NCBI GenBank assembly: GCA_021287075.1
Contig: JAJTBD010000017.1
Location: 24,723-88,722 of the forward strand
Direction of reading: 5' to 3'
Length of the DNA: 64,000 bases
Origin: Micrococcales bacterium
GTDB taxonomy: Bacteria; Actinomycetota; Actinomycetes; Actinomycetales; Dermatophilaceae
In this document: piece by piece, positions 56,537-64,000 of the stretch
Layout of the letters: each line of letters opens with the position of its first letter
Numbering within the stretch: position 1 is the stretch's first letter
Position numbers and translations under genes: made by a program
Notes under the pieces: model-generated
What the model was told of the DNA's origin: nothing
What the model saw: only the letters and a program-made list of their open reading frames with translations
Databases searched by the model: none

Positions 56537-57286
56537 ATGGACATCGTCGAGACCGTCACGAGCGGGGCCCTGCCCGTCGCTCTCGGCGTCGCCCTGCTCG
56601 CCGGGCTGGTCTCCTTCGCCTCGCCCTGCGTGCTGCCGCTCGTGCCCGGCTTCCTCGGCTATGTCAGTGGGCTGTCCGGAGTCTCGGTCGAGGAGCGCTC
56701 CCGCGGCCGGATGCTCGCCGGCGCAGCGCTTTTCGTCCTCGGCTTCACCCTCGTCTTCCTCGCCCTGACCGTCGCCCTGGCCTCCATCGGCGCCGCGCTG
56801 GCCCAGCACCGGGTCACCCTCATGCGGGTCGGCGGGGTGCTGGTGATGCTCATGGCGCTGGTCTTCCTCGGCGTGGGCAGCCAGCGACAGGTCAAGGCCA
56901 CCTGGAAGCCGGCCGCCGGTCTGCTCGGCGCCCCACTGCTGGGGGCCGTCTTCGGCCTGGGCTGGGCGCCCTGCACCGGGCCGACGCTCGGCGCGGTGCT
57001 GACCCTGGCCACCACCAGCACCGGTGGCGACTCGGCCGTCGCGCGCGGCGTGGTGCTGGCCGCGGCATACTCCCTCGGTCTGGGGCTGCCCTTCCTCCTC
57101 ATCGCCGGCGGCATGGAGCGCGTCGGGGCCGTGACGGCGTGGCTGCGCCGGCACCAGCGGGGCATCCAGATCTTCGGCGGCGCAGTGCTTTTCGTCGTCG
57201 GGCTCCTCCTCGCCACCGGCGTCTGGGAGGAGCTCACCCGCATGGTGCAGACGCACCTGGTCAACAACTTCGAGACGGTGATCTGA
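56537..57286 (+). CDS. ccdA: Cytochrome c biogenesis protein CcdA
   Basis: 249 residues, six transmembrane segments. The redox cysteines lie in SFASPCVLPLVPG (Cys31) and GLGWAPCTGPTLG (about Cys151), the pattern of CcdA/DsbD. It moves electrons from cytoplasmic thioredoxin to ResA across the membrane. It starts 13 bases after resA and ends four bases before resB. Confidence 0.93.
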   Translation: MDIVETVTSGALPVALGVALLAGLVSFASPCVLPLVPGFLGYVSGLSGVSVEERSRGRMLAGAALFVLGFTLVFLALTVALASIGAALAQHRVTLMRVGGVLVMLMALVFLGVGSQRQVKATWKPAAGLLGAPLLGAVFGLGWAPCTGPTLGAVLTLATTSTGGDSAVARGVVLAAAYSLGLGLPFLLIAGGMERVGAVTAWLRRHQRGIQIFGGAVLFVVGLLLATGVWEELTRMVQTHLVNNFETVI

Positions 57287-57290
57287 CCCA

Positions 57291-58883
57291 GTGGCACGAC
57301 GACCAGCGCCGGGGGCGAGTGCCCCCGCCGACGAGATCAGCCAGCCGCGCCTCGGGCCGCGCGGGTGGGCCAGGTGGGCCTGGCGCTCGCTGACGAGCAT
57401 GCGCACGGCGCTGCTGCTGCTCCTGCTGCTCGCCGTCGCCGCCCTGCCCGGCAGCGTCTGGCCGCAGCGCTCGATCGACGCGGCGCGCACGGCCGACTAC
57501 ATCGCCCAGCACCCCACTGCCGGGCCGATCCTCGACCGGCTCGGCTTCTTCGAGGTCTATGCCTCGCCGTGGTTCGCCGCCATCTATCTGCTGCTGCTGG
57601 TCTCGCTGCTCGGCTGCGTCCTGCCACGCTCGGTGCAGCACTGGAAGGCCATGCGCGCCCGCCCGCCGCGGGCCCCCAGACGGCTGGAGCGGCTGAGCGC
57701 CCATGCGAGCGAGGAGGTCGACGCGACACCCGAGCAGGTGCTCGAGGCCGCGCGGGATGCCTTGCGGCGCAGGCGGATGCGCGTGCACAGCCATGACGAC
57801 TCCTCGGTCAGCTCCGAGGGCGGCTATGCCCGCGAGACCGGCAACCTCGTCTTCCACATCGGCCTCGTCGTGCTCATCGTGGGCTTCGCCTATGGGCACC
57901 TCTTCGGCTGGAAGGGCGATGTCATCGTCCCCGTGGGCCAGACCTTCGCCAACACGCTCACGCGCTATGACACCTTCAGCCCGGGCCCGCTCGTCGACAC
58001 CGAGGAACTCGACCCCTTCACCATCCGGGTCGACCGCCTCGACGCGCGCTTCGAGGAGAACGTCCAGGCCAAGGGCCAGCTCGGGATGCCGCGCGACTTC
58101 ACCGCCCACGTGACGACGACCGCCAGCCCCGGCGCGCCGGAGAAGTCCGGCACCATCAAGGTCAACCACCCGCTCGAGATGGGCAAGGGCACGGCATTCC
58201 TCCTCGGCAACGGCTATGCGCCCACCGTCACCGTCAAGGACGCCAAGGGCACCGTGCTCTACCGCGAGGCCACGCCCTTCCTGGCGCAGGACAACAACTA
58301 CAAGTCGGTCGGCGCGATCAAGGTGCCCGGCGACGGCTCGAGCACACGCCAGCTCGGCTTCTCCGGCTTCTTCCTGCCGACCGCCACCGTGGACGAGGCC
58401 ACCGGCCCGACCTCGATCTTCCCCGACGCCAAGAACCCGGTCCTCGTGCTCACCCTCTTCGAGGGCGACCTCTTCCCCGAGGGGCGGCCCCAGTCGGTCT
58501 ACACCCTCGACACGGCCAAGCTGACCCAGGTCAAGGACGCCAAGGGCGAGCCGCTGCGCATCTGGCTCGAGCCGGGCCAGACCCTCCAGCTGCCGGGCGG
58601 GCGCGGCTCGATCACCTTCGACAGGGTCGACCGCTTTGCGGGCCTGTCCATCCGTGACGACCCCGGCAAGTGGGTCACCCTCGGCGCCTCGCTCGCCAGC
58701 CTCCTCGGCCTGGTGGGCTCGGTCGTGATCAACCGGCGCCGCGTCTTCGTGCGGGTGACCCCCGCCATAGACGCAGGCCGTACGGTAGTGACCGTCGGAG
58801 GACTCGCGAAGGACGACGACGCCTCGATGCCCGAGGTCGTCACCGAGGTCCTCGCACAGATCACCCAGAAGGCAGGACGATGA
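57291..58883 (+). CDS. resB: Cytochrome c biogenesis protein ResB
   Basis: 530 residues. Transmembrane segments near 40-60, 92-112 and 195-215, a large extracytoplasmic domain, and a final helix near 460-480, as in ResB/Ccs1. With CcsB it forms the system II heme-handling and ligase complex. GTG 57291 lies four bases after ccdA. It overlaps ccsB by ATGA. Confidence 0.92.
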   Translation: MARRPAPGASAPADEISQPRLGPRGWARWAWRSLTSMRTALLLLLLLAVAALPGSVWPQRSIDAARTADYIAQHPTAGPILDRLGFFEVYASPWFAAIYLLLLVSLLGCVLPRSVQHWKAMRARPPRAPRRLERLSAHASEEVDATPEQVLEAARDALRRRRMRVHSHDDSSVSSEGGYARETGNLVFHIGLVVLIVGFAYGHLFGWKGDVIVPVGQTFANTLTRYDTFSPGPLVDTEELDPFTIRVDRLDARFEENVQAKGQLGMPRDFTAHVTTTASPGAPEKSGTIKVNHPLEMGKGTAFLLGNGYAPTVTVKDAKGTVLYREATPFLAQDNNYKSVGAIKVPGDGSSTRQLGFSGFFLPTATVDEATGPTSIFPDAKNPVLVLTLFEGDLFPEGRPQSVYTLDTAKLTQVKDAKGEPLRIWLEPGQTLQLPGGRGSITFDRVDRFAGLSIRDDPGKWVTLGASLASLLGLVGSVVINRRRVFVRVTPAIDAGRTVVTVGGLAKDDDASMPEVVTEVLAQITQKAGR

Positions 58884-59881
58884 CCAACGAGACCCTGGCG
58901 GGCTACTCCAACCTCGCCCTCTACTCGGCGATGGGCGTGCTCACGCTCGCGATGATCGCGTATGCCGTCTTCCTCGCCCGGCTCGTACCCCACCGCGAGC
59001 GGCTCCGGGACGAGGGCGCCGAGCGGGTCGAGGTGCGCGAGGCCGTGCACGTCGGCGCCGGTGCTCCGGCCGCCGGCGGTGGCGCGTCCGCCCGCCCCGC
59101 GGCCGACGGAGCCGGCCTGCCCGCCGAGCCGCTGGCCGCCCGCAAGGCCGCCGGCGTCGCCGGCTCGCTGACCTGGCTCGGCACCGGCCTGCTCATCGCC
59201 TCCGTGGCGCTGCGCGGCCTGTCGGTCGACCGGGCGCCGCTCGGCAACATGTTCGAGTTCGCCTGCGCGGCCACGGCCTTCGCGCTCGCGGCATACCTCG
59301 TCTGGGGCACCCGCCGCGACCTGCGCTGGCTGGGGCTGTTCATCCTCGTGCCCATCGTGCTCATCCTCGGGGCGGCCATGACCGTCTGGTATGCGCCCGC
59401 CGCCGAGCTGCTGCCGTCGCTGAAGTCCTACTGGCTGGCCATCCACGTCACGGTCGCCACCCTGTCGGTCGGCCTGTTCACGCTCGGCGCAGTGCTCTCG
59501 CTGCTCTATCTGTGGCAGGAGCACCGGGCCACCAACGAGATCACCGGCGGCTTCATGTCGGCCTTCCCCGCGGGCAAGACGCTCGAGCGGATGGCCTATG
59601 GCGTGCACATCATCGCCTTCCCCCTGTGGACCTTCACCCTCATCGCCGGCGCCATCTGGGCCCGTCAGGCGTGGGGCTCCTACTGGAACTGGGACCCCAA
59701 GGAGGTCTGGACCTTCGTCATCTGGGTGATCTACGCGGCATACCTGCACGCGCGCGCGACGAGCGGCTGGAGCCGCCAGGCCGCCAACTGGATCGCCATC
59801 GCGGGCTTCCTCGCCATCATCGCCAACTACGCCATCGTCAACGTCTACTTCGTTGGCCAGCACTCCTACTCGGGACTGTGA
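58880..59881 (+). CDS. ccsB: Cytochrome c synthase CcsB (CcsA/ResC type)
   Basis: 333 residues, about eight transmembrane segments. The heme-binding WWD-type motif is WGSYWNWDPKEVW near 268-280, with flanking conserved histidines (AIHVTVATLS, YGVHIIAFPLW). A Gly/Ala/Pro-rich cytoplasmic loop (about 60-85) is an actinobacterial feature. It attaches heme to apocytochrome c. It starts within the resB stop and its own stop overlaps the DUF4229 start by one base. Confidence 0.93.
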   Translation: MTNETLAGYSNLALYSAMGVLTLAMIAYAVFLARLVPHRERLRDEGAERVEVREAVHVGAGAPAAGGGASARPAADGAGLPAEPLAARKAAGVAGSLTWLGTGLLIASVALRGLSVDRAPLGNMFEFACAATAFALAAYLVWGTRRDLRWLGLFILVPIVLILGAAMTVWYAPAAELLPSLKSYWLAIHVTVATLSVGLFTLGAVLSLLYLWQEHRATNEITGGFMSAFPAGKTLERMAYGVHIIAFPLWTFTLIAGAIWARQAWGSYWNWDPKEVWTFVIWVIYAAYLHARATSGWSRQAANWIAIAGFLAIIANYAIVNVYFVGQHSYSGL

Positions 59882-60174
59882 TGCTTCGCTACTCGCTTCT
59901 GCGCCTGCTCATCTTCTTTGGCTGCCTCGCCCTGCTGTGGCTGCTCGGTCTGCGGGACCGCGACGAGCAGGTCTGGCTGCTGCTCGGCTCGGCCGTGCTG
60001 TCGGTGCTGATCAGCTATTTCGCCCTGCGCCCGCTGCGCGAGGAGTACTCCCGTGAGCTCGCCGAGCGCATCGACGCACGGCAGGACCGGCGCCATGCCG
60101 CCGCCGACGAGCTGGCCGAGGACGCCGAGGACGGCGTGCGGGTCGACCCCGATGCCCCGTCCGACTACCGCTGA
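59881..60174 (+). CDS. DUF4229 family small membrane protein
   Basis: 97 residues. Two hydrophobic segments (about 5-22 and 31-48) then a charged C-terminal tail rich in Arg, Asp and Glu. It matches DUF4229, which is regularly found after ccsB in actinobacteria; function unknown. The ATG shares its A with the ccsB stop, so it is coupled to the cytochrome c genes. Convergent with menA. Confidence 0.82.
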   Translation: MLRYSLLRLLIFFGCLALLWLLGLRDRDEQVWLLLGSAVLSVLISYFALRPLREEYSRELAERIDARQDRRHAAADELAEDAEDGVRVDPDAPSDYR

Positions 60175-60192
60175 CCCTGCCGGAGGGTCGAC

Positions 60193-61065
60193 TCAGCTGA
60201 CGGCGAGACCGACGGCGAGCAGGACCGCCCAGGCCACGGCATACAGGCCGGTGCCGAGCAGGACGGGGATCAGGGCGGGGCCGGTCGCGCCGGAGGTGAT
60301 GACCCGGGTGGGGCGGACCGCGAGCACGAGCGAGGCGAGCGCGAGCAGCGCCCACACGTGCCAGAGCCCGATGGCGCCGGCGCAGAGCAGCGGCAGGACG
60401 ATGAGCGCCAGATAGAGGCGCCGGGTGCCCTTGTCGCCGAGCCGCACCGCGAGCGTGTGCTTGCCGGTCGCGGTGTCGGAGGGGATGTCGCGCAGGTTGT
60501 TGGCCACCAGGATCGCGGTGATGATCGCGCCGATCCCGACCGCGCCGAGCAGACCGACCCAGGTCAGCCGGTGCGCCATCGCATAGAGCGTGCCCAGCGT
60601 GGCCACCAGCCCGAAGAAGACGAAGACATAGACCTCGCCCATCGCGCGATAGCCATAGGGGTTGTCGCCGCCGGTGTAGCGCCAGGCCGCCAGCACCGAC
60701 AGCACACCGAGGGGGAGCAGCGCCACGGCGCCGCTGAGCGCGACCAGGGCCAGACCCGCGAGCCCGGCCAGGCCGAAGCACAGGAAGGCCATCAGCTTGA
60801 CGTTGGCGGGGTCGGCCAGCCGCTGGCCCACCAGCCGCACCGGCCCGACCCGCTCCGCGTCGGTGCCGCGGATGCCGTCGGAGTAGTCGTTGGCGTAGTT
60901 GACGCCGATCTGGAGGAAGAGCGCGACCAGCAGGGCGAGCAGGGCATAGGCGTAGTTCGCCCGGCCCAAGGGGTATGCCGCGCCGAGGCCGACGATGACC
61001 GGCGCCACGGCCGCGGGCAGGGTGCGGGGGCGGGCGCCCTCGATCCACTGGGCAGGGGTTGCCAC
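60193..61065 (-). CDS. menA: 1,4-dihydroxy-2-naphthoate polyprenyltransferase
   Basis: 290 residues, eight or nine transmembrane segments. The two Asp-rich prenyl-diphosphate sites are NYANDYSDGIRGTD (56-69) and NNLRDIPSDTATGK near 190. It attaches the isoprenoid chain in menaquinone synthesis. GTG 61065 is chosen because AGGAGAA lies about nine bases upstream; the frame runs further to 61122 without homology. It is last of the reverse-strand men cluster. Confidence 0.93.
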   Translation of the reverse strand: MATPAQWIEGARPRTLPAAVAPVIVGLGAAYPLGRANYAYALLALLVALFLQIGVNYANDYSDGIRGTDAERVGPVRLVGQRLADPANVKLMAFLCFGLAGLAGLALVALSGAVALLPLGVLSVLAAWRYTGGDNPYGYRAMGEVYVFVFFGLVATLGTLYAMAHRLTWVGLLGAVGIGAIITAILVANNLRDIPSDTATGKHTLAVRLGDKGTRRLYLALIVLPLLCAGAIGLWHVWALLALASLVLAVRPTRVITSGATGPALIPVLLGTGLYAVAWAVLLAVGLAVS

Positions 61066-61081
61066 GGGTGTCGTTCTCCTT

Positions 61082-61345
61082 CTAGAGGCCGCGCAGGAAG
61101 TCGGGGTCGTCGTCGGGGCCACGCGGCCCGGCGGGCGGGGGCTGGCGGCGCCCCGGCCCGATGCCGGGACGGTCGCGGCCGGCGAGGAACCAGACCAGCC
61201 CGCCCAGCGGGGGGAAGAGCATGATCAGCACGACCCAGACGAGTTTGGGGAAATGGCGCACGCGCTCGTCGGGCTGCTGGACGGCGTCGACAGCGGCATA
61301 GACGCTGAACGCGACGACGAGCAGGACGGGGAGGTAGCGCAGCAC
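61082..61345 (-). CDS. PLDc_N-domain small membrane protein
   Basis: 87 residues. Two transmembrane segments, the second with KLVWVVLIMLFPPLGGLVWF, the phospholipase-D-nuclease N-terminal (PLDc_N) pattern, then a Pro/Arg tail. The function of stand-alone PLDc_N proteins is unknown. The start GTG 61345 has GGGAGA upstream. It lies between menE and menA on the same strand, 16 bases from the menA start. Confidence 0.78.
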   Translation of the reverse strand: MLRYLPVLLVVAFSVYAAVDAVQQPDERVRHFPKLVWVVLIMLFPPLGGLVWFLAGRDRPGIGPGRRQPPPAGPRGPDDDPDFLRGL

Positions 61346-61422
61346 GGGGTCATTGTCTCCCACCGCGGCGCCGGGGCCCGAACCGCAGGCAGGCGTGTCC
61401 CGGCGGCTGGGCAGGGGCGGGC

Positions 61423-62586
61423 TCAGTGTCGGCTCAGGCGCTCGGCGATGGCGCGGCGGTCGGGCTTGCCGACGCCCTTGAGTGGCAGGTGCTCGAAGGT
61501 GTGGACCCCGCGGGGCAGGGCATAGGAGGGGAGTATGCCGCGCAGCCCCTCGCGTGCCTCGGCCGAGCGCAGCGGGAAGTCGGGGTCGCGCAGCACCACG
61601 GCCGCCCGCACCGACTGGCCCCACTCGACATCGGGCACACCGACGACCACACACTCGCGCACCTGGGGGAAGTGCTCGATGATGGCCTCCTCGACCATGC
61701 GGGGCGCGATCTTGAGACCCCCGGTGTTGATCAGGTCATCGACCCGGCCGTCGACATGCCAGCGGCCCTGGGTGTCGCGGTGCCCCACGTCGTCGGTGCG
61801 GAACCAGCGCTCGCCGTGCTCATAGGTGATGAAGTTGGCCTCGGTGAGGTCGGGCCGGCCGAGATAGCCGGAGGCGAGCATCGGCCCGGCGATGTGCAGC
61901 CGGCCGTCCTTGTCGGCCTCGATCTCCACCCCCGCCAGGGGCAGCCCGTTGTAGACGCACCCGCCGCAGGTCTCGCTGGAGCCGTAGGTCGTCAGGACAT
62001 GCACGCCCTCGGCCGCGGCGCGGGAGAGCATCCGCGGTGAGACCGCCGCACCGCCGACGAGGACGGAGTGGAAGGCGCGCAGCGCGGTGGTGCCGGCGGG
62101 GTCGTCGAGCAGCCGCGTGAGCTGGGTGGGCACGAGGGAGACATAGCGCCGCTCCTGGTCCATCCGGGAGGTGGCCTCGACGAACCCGGCGACGGTGAAG
62201 CCGTCGCGCAGGTTGAGCACGACCGGCGGGATGTCGGCCATGAGGGAGCGCACGAGGACCTGCATGCCCGCGACATGGTGCGCCGGCACGGCCAGCAGCC
62301 ACTGCCCGGGCCCGCCGAGGCGGCGCAGGGTGGCATCGGCCGAGGCCAGCAGGGCGTCAGCCGTCAGCATGGCCAGTTTGGGCCGGCCCGTGGAGCCGGA
62401 GGTGCCGAGCACGAGCGCGGTGCCGAGCGGCAGCTGGCCCTCGTGCCGCGGCAGGAGCGGGGGAGGCGAGCCCGCGGCATAGGGGACCATCGGTGCCTCG
62501 CCCCGCAGCGCGGCGAGCAGCCGCGGCAGCACGTCGTGGACGCCGGCGCCCTCGTGGACGGCCACCCGCTCGATGGAGGTCACCAT
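61423..62586 (-). CDS. menE: o-Succinylbenzoate--CoA ligase
   Basis: 387 residues, short as in other actinobacterial MenE. The AMP-binding motif is LGTSGSTGRPKLA (60-72), TYGSSETCGG follows, RTDDVG and GGLKIAPRMVEE are in the C-terminal part, and LKGVGKPDRRAI includes the catalytic lysine. It makes o-succinylbenzoyl-CoA in menaquinone synthesis. ATG 62586 overlaps the end of the YwiC-like gene by seven bases. A GTATGCCGC copy near 61536 forces an ATA codon in R-G-I-L-P. Confidence 0.92.
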   Translation of the reverse strand: MVTSIERVAVHEGAGVHDVLPRLLAALRGEAPMVPYAAGSPPPLLPRHEGQLPLGTALVLGTSGSTGRPKLAMLTADALLASADATLRRLGGPGQWLLAVPAHHVAGMQVLVRSLMADIPPVVLNLRDGFTVAGFVEATSRMDQERRYVSLVPTQLTRLLDDPAGTTALRAFHSVLVGGAAVSPRMLSRAAAEGVHVLTTYGSSETCGGCVYNGLPLAGVEIEADKDGRLHIAGPMLASGYLGRPDLTEANFITYEHGERWFRTDDVGHRDTQGRWHVDGRVDDLINTGGLKIAPRMVEEAIIEHFPQVRECVVVGVPDVEWGQSVRAAVVLRDPDFPLRSAEAREGLRGILPSYALPRGVHTFEHLPLKGVGKPDRRAIAERLSRH

Positions 62587-63410
62587 GCGAGCACCCCCGC
62601 CATGACGGCCACGGTCGCGGCGATCTCGCCGATGCCGACGGCCTTGGGGGTGGCCTCGAAGGCCGGCAGGACGGCGGCCCGGACCGCCAGCGCGGCGAAG
62701 ACGAGGACGAGCAGGGGAGTGGCCAGGAGCATGGCCACCGTTGCGGCACAGTGGAATCCGACCGACAGCCAGTAGTGGACGGCCGAGTCGTGCTCGCGGA
62801 TCATCGTCTTGACATAGAGCACGGTGCCCACGAAATAGGCGGCGAGCACGGCGGTCACAAGCCAGACGTGCCGGTCGACGCTGCCGCCGCCCGCGGCATA
62901 CGCGACCGGGGTCATGAGCGTGGAGCCGGCGGTGGTCGCCAGGCCGCTCAGCAGCGAGCGCTCCTTGCGCAGGTGGTATGCCGCGAGGCCGACCCCCATG
63001 GGGAGGACGAACAGCGGCGCCCAGCGCACCAGGTCGGGGCGCATCGCGGCGGTGAGCAGGCCGAGGGGTGCAGCGGCCAGGGCGTAGGCCCGCACGGGCG
63101 GGAGATAGCGGGCCTTGCGGCGCGACTTCAGCCACAGCCCGGTCGCATAGAAGGCGAAGTAACCGACGAACCAGAAGGCCGTCAGCGGCAGGTGCACCCA
63201 GGCCGGGCCGCCCATGGCGATGCCGACGAGCAGCGGGGCCGCGAGCATCGCCCACGCGCCGTGCTGGTTGGGCACCCAACCGGGGGATCGGCGCTTCTTC
63301 TTGGGGTGGGGGCGCTCGGCCCGCGCCTGCGCGGTGGCGGGCCGGGCGGCGGCGGGGCGCGCGGACGTCTGGACCCGCTCCGGGCCCCTCGACGTCCGCG
63401 CCACAGCCAT
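62580..63410 (-). CDS. YwiC-like integral membrane protein
   Basis: 276 residues. A basic N-terminal stretch, the family motif PNQHGAWAMLAAPLLVG near 47-63, and about eight transmembrane segments. YwiC-like proteins are of unknown function and often accompany respiratory genes. ATG 63410 is preferred; GTG 63416 adds two residues. It is first in the reverse-strand menE-menA unit and coupled to menE. Confidence 0.82.
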   Translation of the reverse strand: MAVARTSRGPERVQTSARPAAARPATAQARAERPHPKKKRRSPGWVPNQHGAWAMLAAPLLVGIAMGGPAWVHLPLTAFWFVGYFAFYATGLWLKSRRKARYLPPVRAYALAAAPLGLLTAAMRPDLVRWAPLFVLPMGVGLAAYHLRKERSLLSGLATTAGSTLMTPVAYAAGGGSVDRHVWLVTAVLAAYFVGTVLYVKTMIREHDSAVHYWLSVGFHCAATVAMLLATPLLVLVFAALAVRAAVLPAFEATPKAVGIGEIAATVAVMAGVLAW

Positions 63411-63472
63411 GGGCACAGGCTACCGGTGGGTCCGACGCCGGTGAGCCGGTGTGGCCCTTCTCGCGCGGGCCG

Positions 63473-64000
63473 TCAGCGCAGGTGGCTGGCGCCGTTGAAG
63501 TCCAGCACCGCGCCGGAGGCCCACTCGGCGCGGGGGTCGGCCAGCGCCACGATCGCCTCGGCGACCTCCTCGGGCCGGGCGACCCGGTCGAAGGGGCTCT
63601 GGGCGCGGGTGCGGGCGCCCTGCTCGCCCGCCAGCCCCTGAGCCGCCATGTCGGTGTCGATGAAGCCGGGCGCGATGCTCGTCACCGCGATGCCGTGGCG
63701 CCCGAGCCGCACCGCCATCGACTGGCCGAGGGAGTGCAGGCCGGCTTTGCTCGCTCCATAGGCGGGGATGTCGGGCTCGCCGCGATAGGCGCCGCGGCTG
63801 CCGACGTTGACGATCCGCCCGACCGGCAGGCCCTCGGCCGGCGGGACGTCGATCATGTGGCGGGCGATCTGCCAGGTCAGGTTGGCCGGGCCCAGGAGGT
63901 TGGTGGCCAGGGTGCGCTGCCAGACCTCCACCCACTCCTCGTATGCCGGCTCTTCACCGATGAGTGTGGGGTCATAGGTTGAGTCCGCCTCCGATCAGGA
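63473..64000 (-). pseudogene. Short-chain dehydrogenase/reductase, N-terminus disrupted or outside frame
   Basis: The C-terminal half of an SDR is clear: NLLGPANLTWQIARHMID, IVNVGSRGAYRG with the catalytic Ser, YGASKAGLHSLGQSMAVRL with Tyr and Lys, and IAPGFIDTDM. The NAD-binding TGxxxGIG part should lie to the right. Reading back, the same frame stays SDR-like to about 63980 and then meets TGA at 63995-63997, with no start codon except an internal GTG 63931. A one-base frameshift near 63978-63984 or genuine truncation would explain this; sequence beyond the window is needed. Confidence 0.6.

Overview
The window is about 70 percent G+C, densely coded on both strands, with strong C/G third-position bias, many GTG starts, frequent 4-bp ATGA/GTGA gene overlaps and several apparently leaderless genes. 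This is an Actinomycetota chromosome. Gene order from about 26.6 kb to the end closely follows the Mycobacterium tuberculosis Rv0495c-Rv0542c region: cysteine-rich protein, ppx, epimerase, proC, HTH and bS22 pair, epimerase, acyltransferase, glutaredoxin, rex, hemA/C/D/B, hemL, phosphoglycerate mutase, ccs genes, menA, menE. The gene style suggests a member of Micrococcales, perhaps Intrasporangiaceae; that placement is inference. No phage, IS element, CRISPR array, rRNA or recognisable tRNA was seen.

Layout. 0-2 kb: a FhuF-like Fe-S protein and a DUF4232 membrane protein. 2-9.6 kb: agmatinase, then a DNA-repair block: split LigD (polymerase and ligase as separate genes), divergent Ku, Ogt, Nei2, interspersed with two SPFH-domain genes, one coupled to an Arc-type repressor. 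9.9-12.4 kb: clpC. 12.6-16.2 kb: an FMN riboswitch and ribD-ribE-ribBA-ribH. 16.2-20.9 kb: N-acetylglutamate synthase-like and gluconokinase genes, then the reverse-strand radA-disA-mutY operon. 21-26.6 kb: ABC-F protein, two flavin reductases and a frameshifted DUF222/HNH gene behind a LexA-like box. 26.6-36.5 kb: cysteine-rich protein and methyltransferase, ppx, epimerase, TetR, ABC exporter divergent from a His-repeat MarR, proC, two GNATs, KtrA-like protein, acuC. 36.8-39.8 kb: HTH protein, 32-residue bS22, epimerase and acyltransferase.

40.2-46 kb: rex-hemA-hemC-cobA/hemD-hemB with a Rex-like operator over the promoter, tying heme synthesis to NADH/NAD+. 46-52.6 kb: a sugar locus (GH4 glycosidase, HAD phosphatase, PfkB kinase, ABC binding protein and two permeases, no ATPase) that interrupts the heme region. 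52.7-55.9 kb: YceI, MarR, hemL, phosphoglycerate mutase-like. 55.9-60.2 kb: cytochrome c maturation system II (thioredoxin lipoprotein, CcdA, ResB, CcsB). 60.2-63.4 kb: menA, menE and YwiC-like. The right edge cuts a short-chain dehydrogenase with a disrupted N-terminus.

Most unusual signal: the decamer GGTATGCCGC occurs about 30 times by eye (15 per orientation), roughly 100-fold above a composition-based estimate. It lies inside genes in more than one reading frame, sometimes forcing the rare ATA codon, and as inverted pairs forming terminator hairpins. That is the pattern of DNA uptake sequences or another genome-wide DNA-level signal; its function here is unknown.
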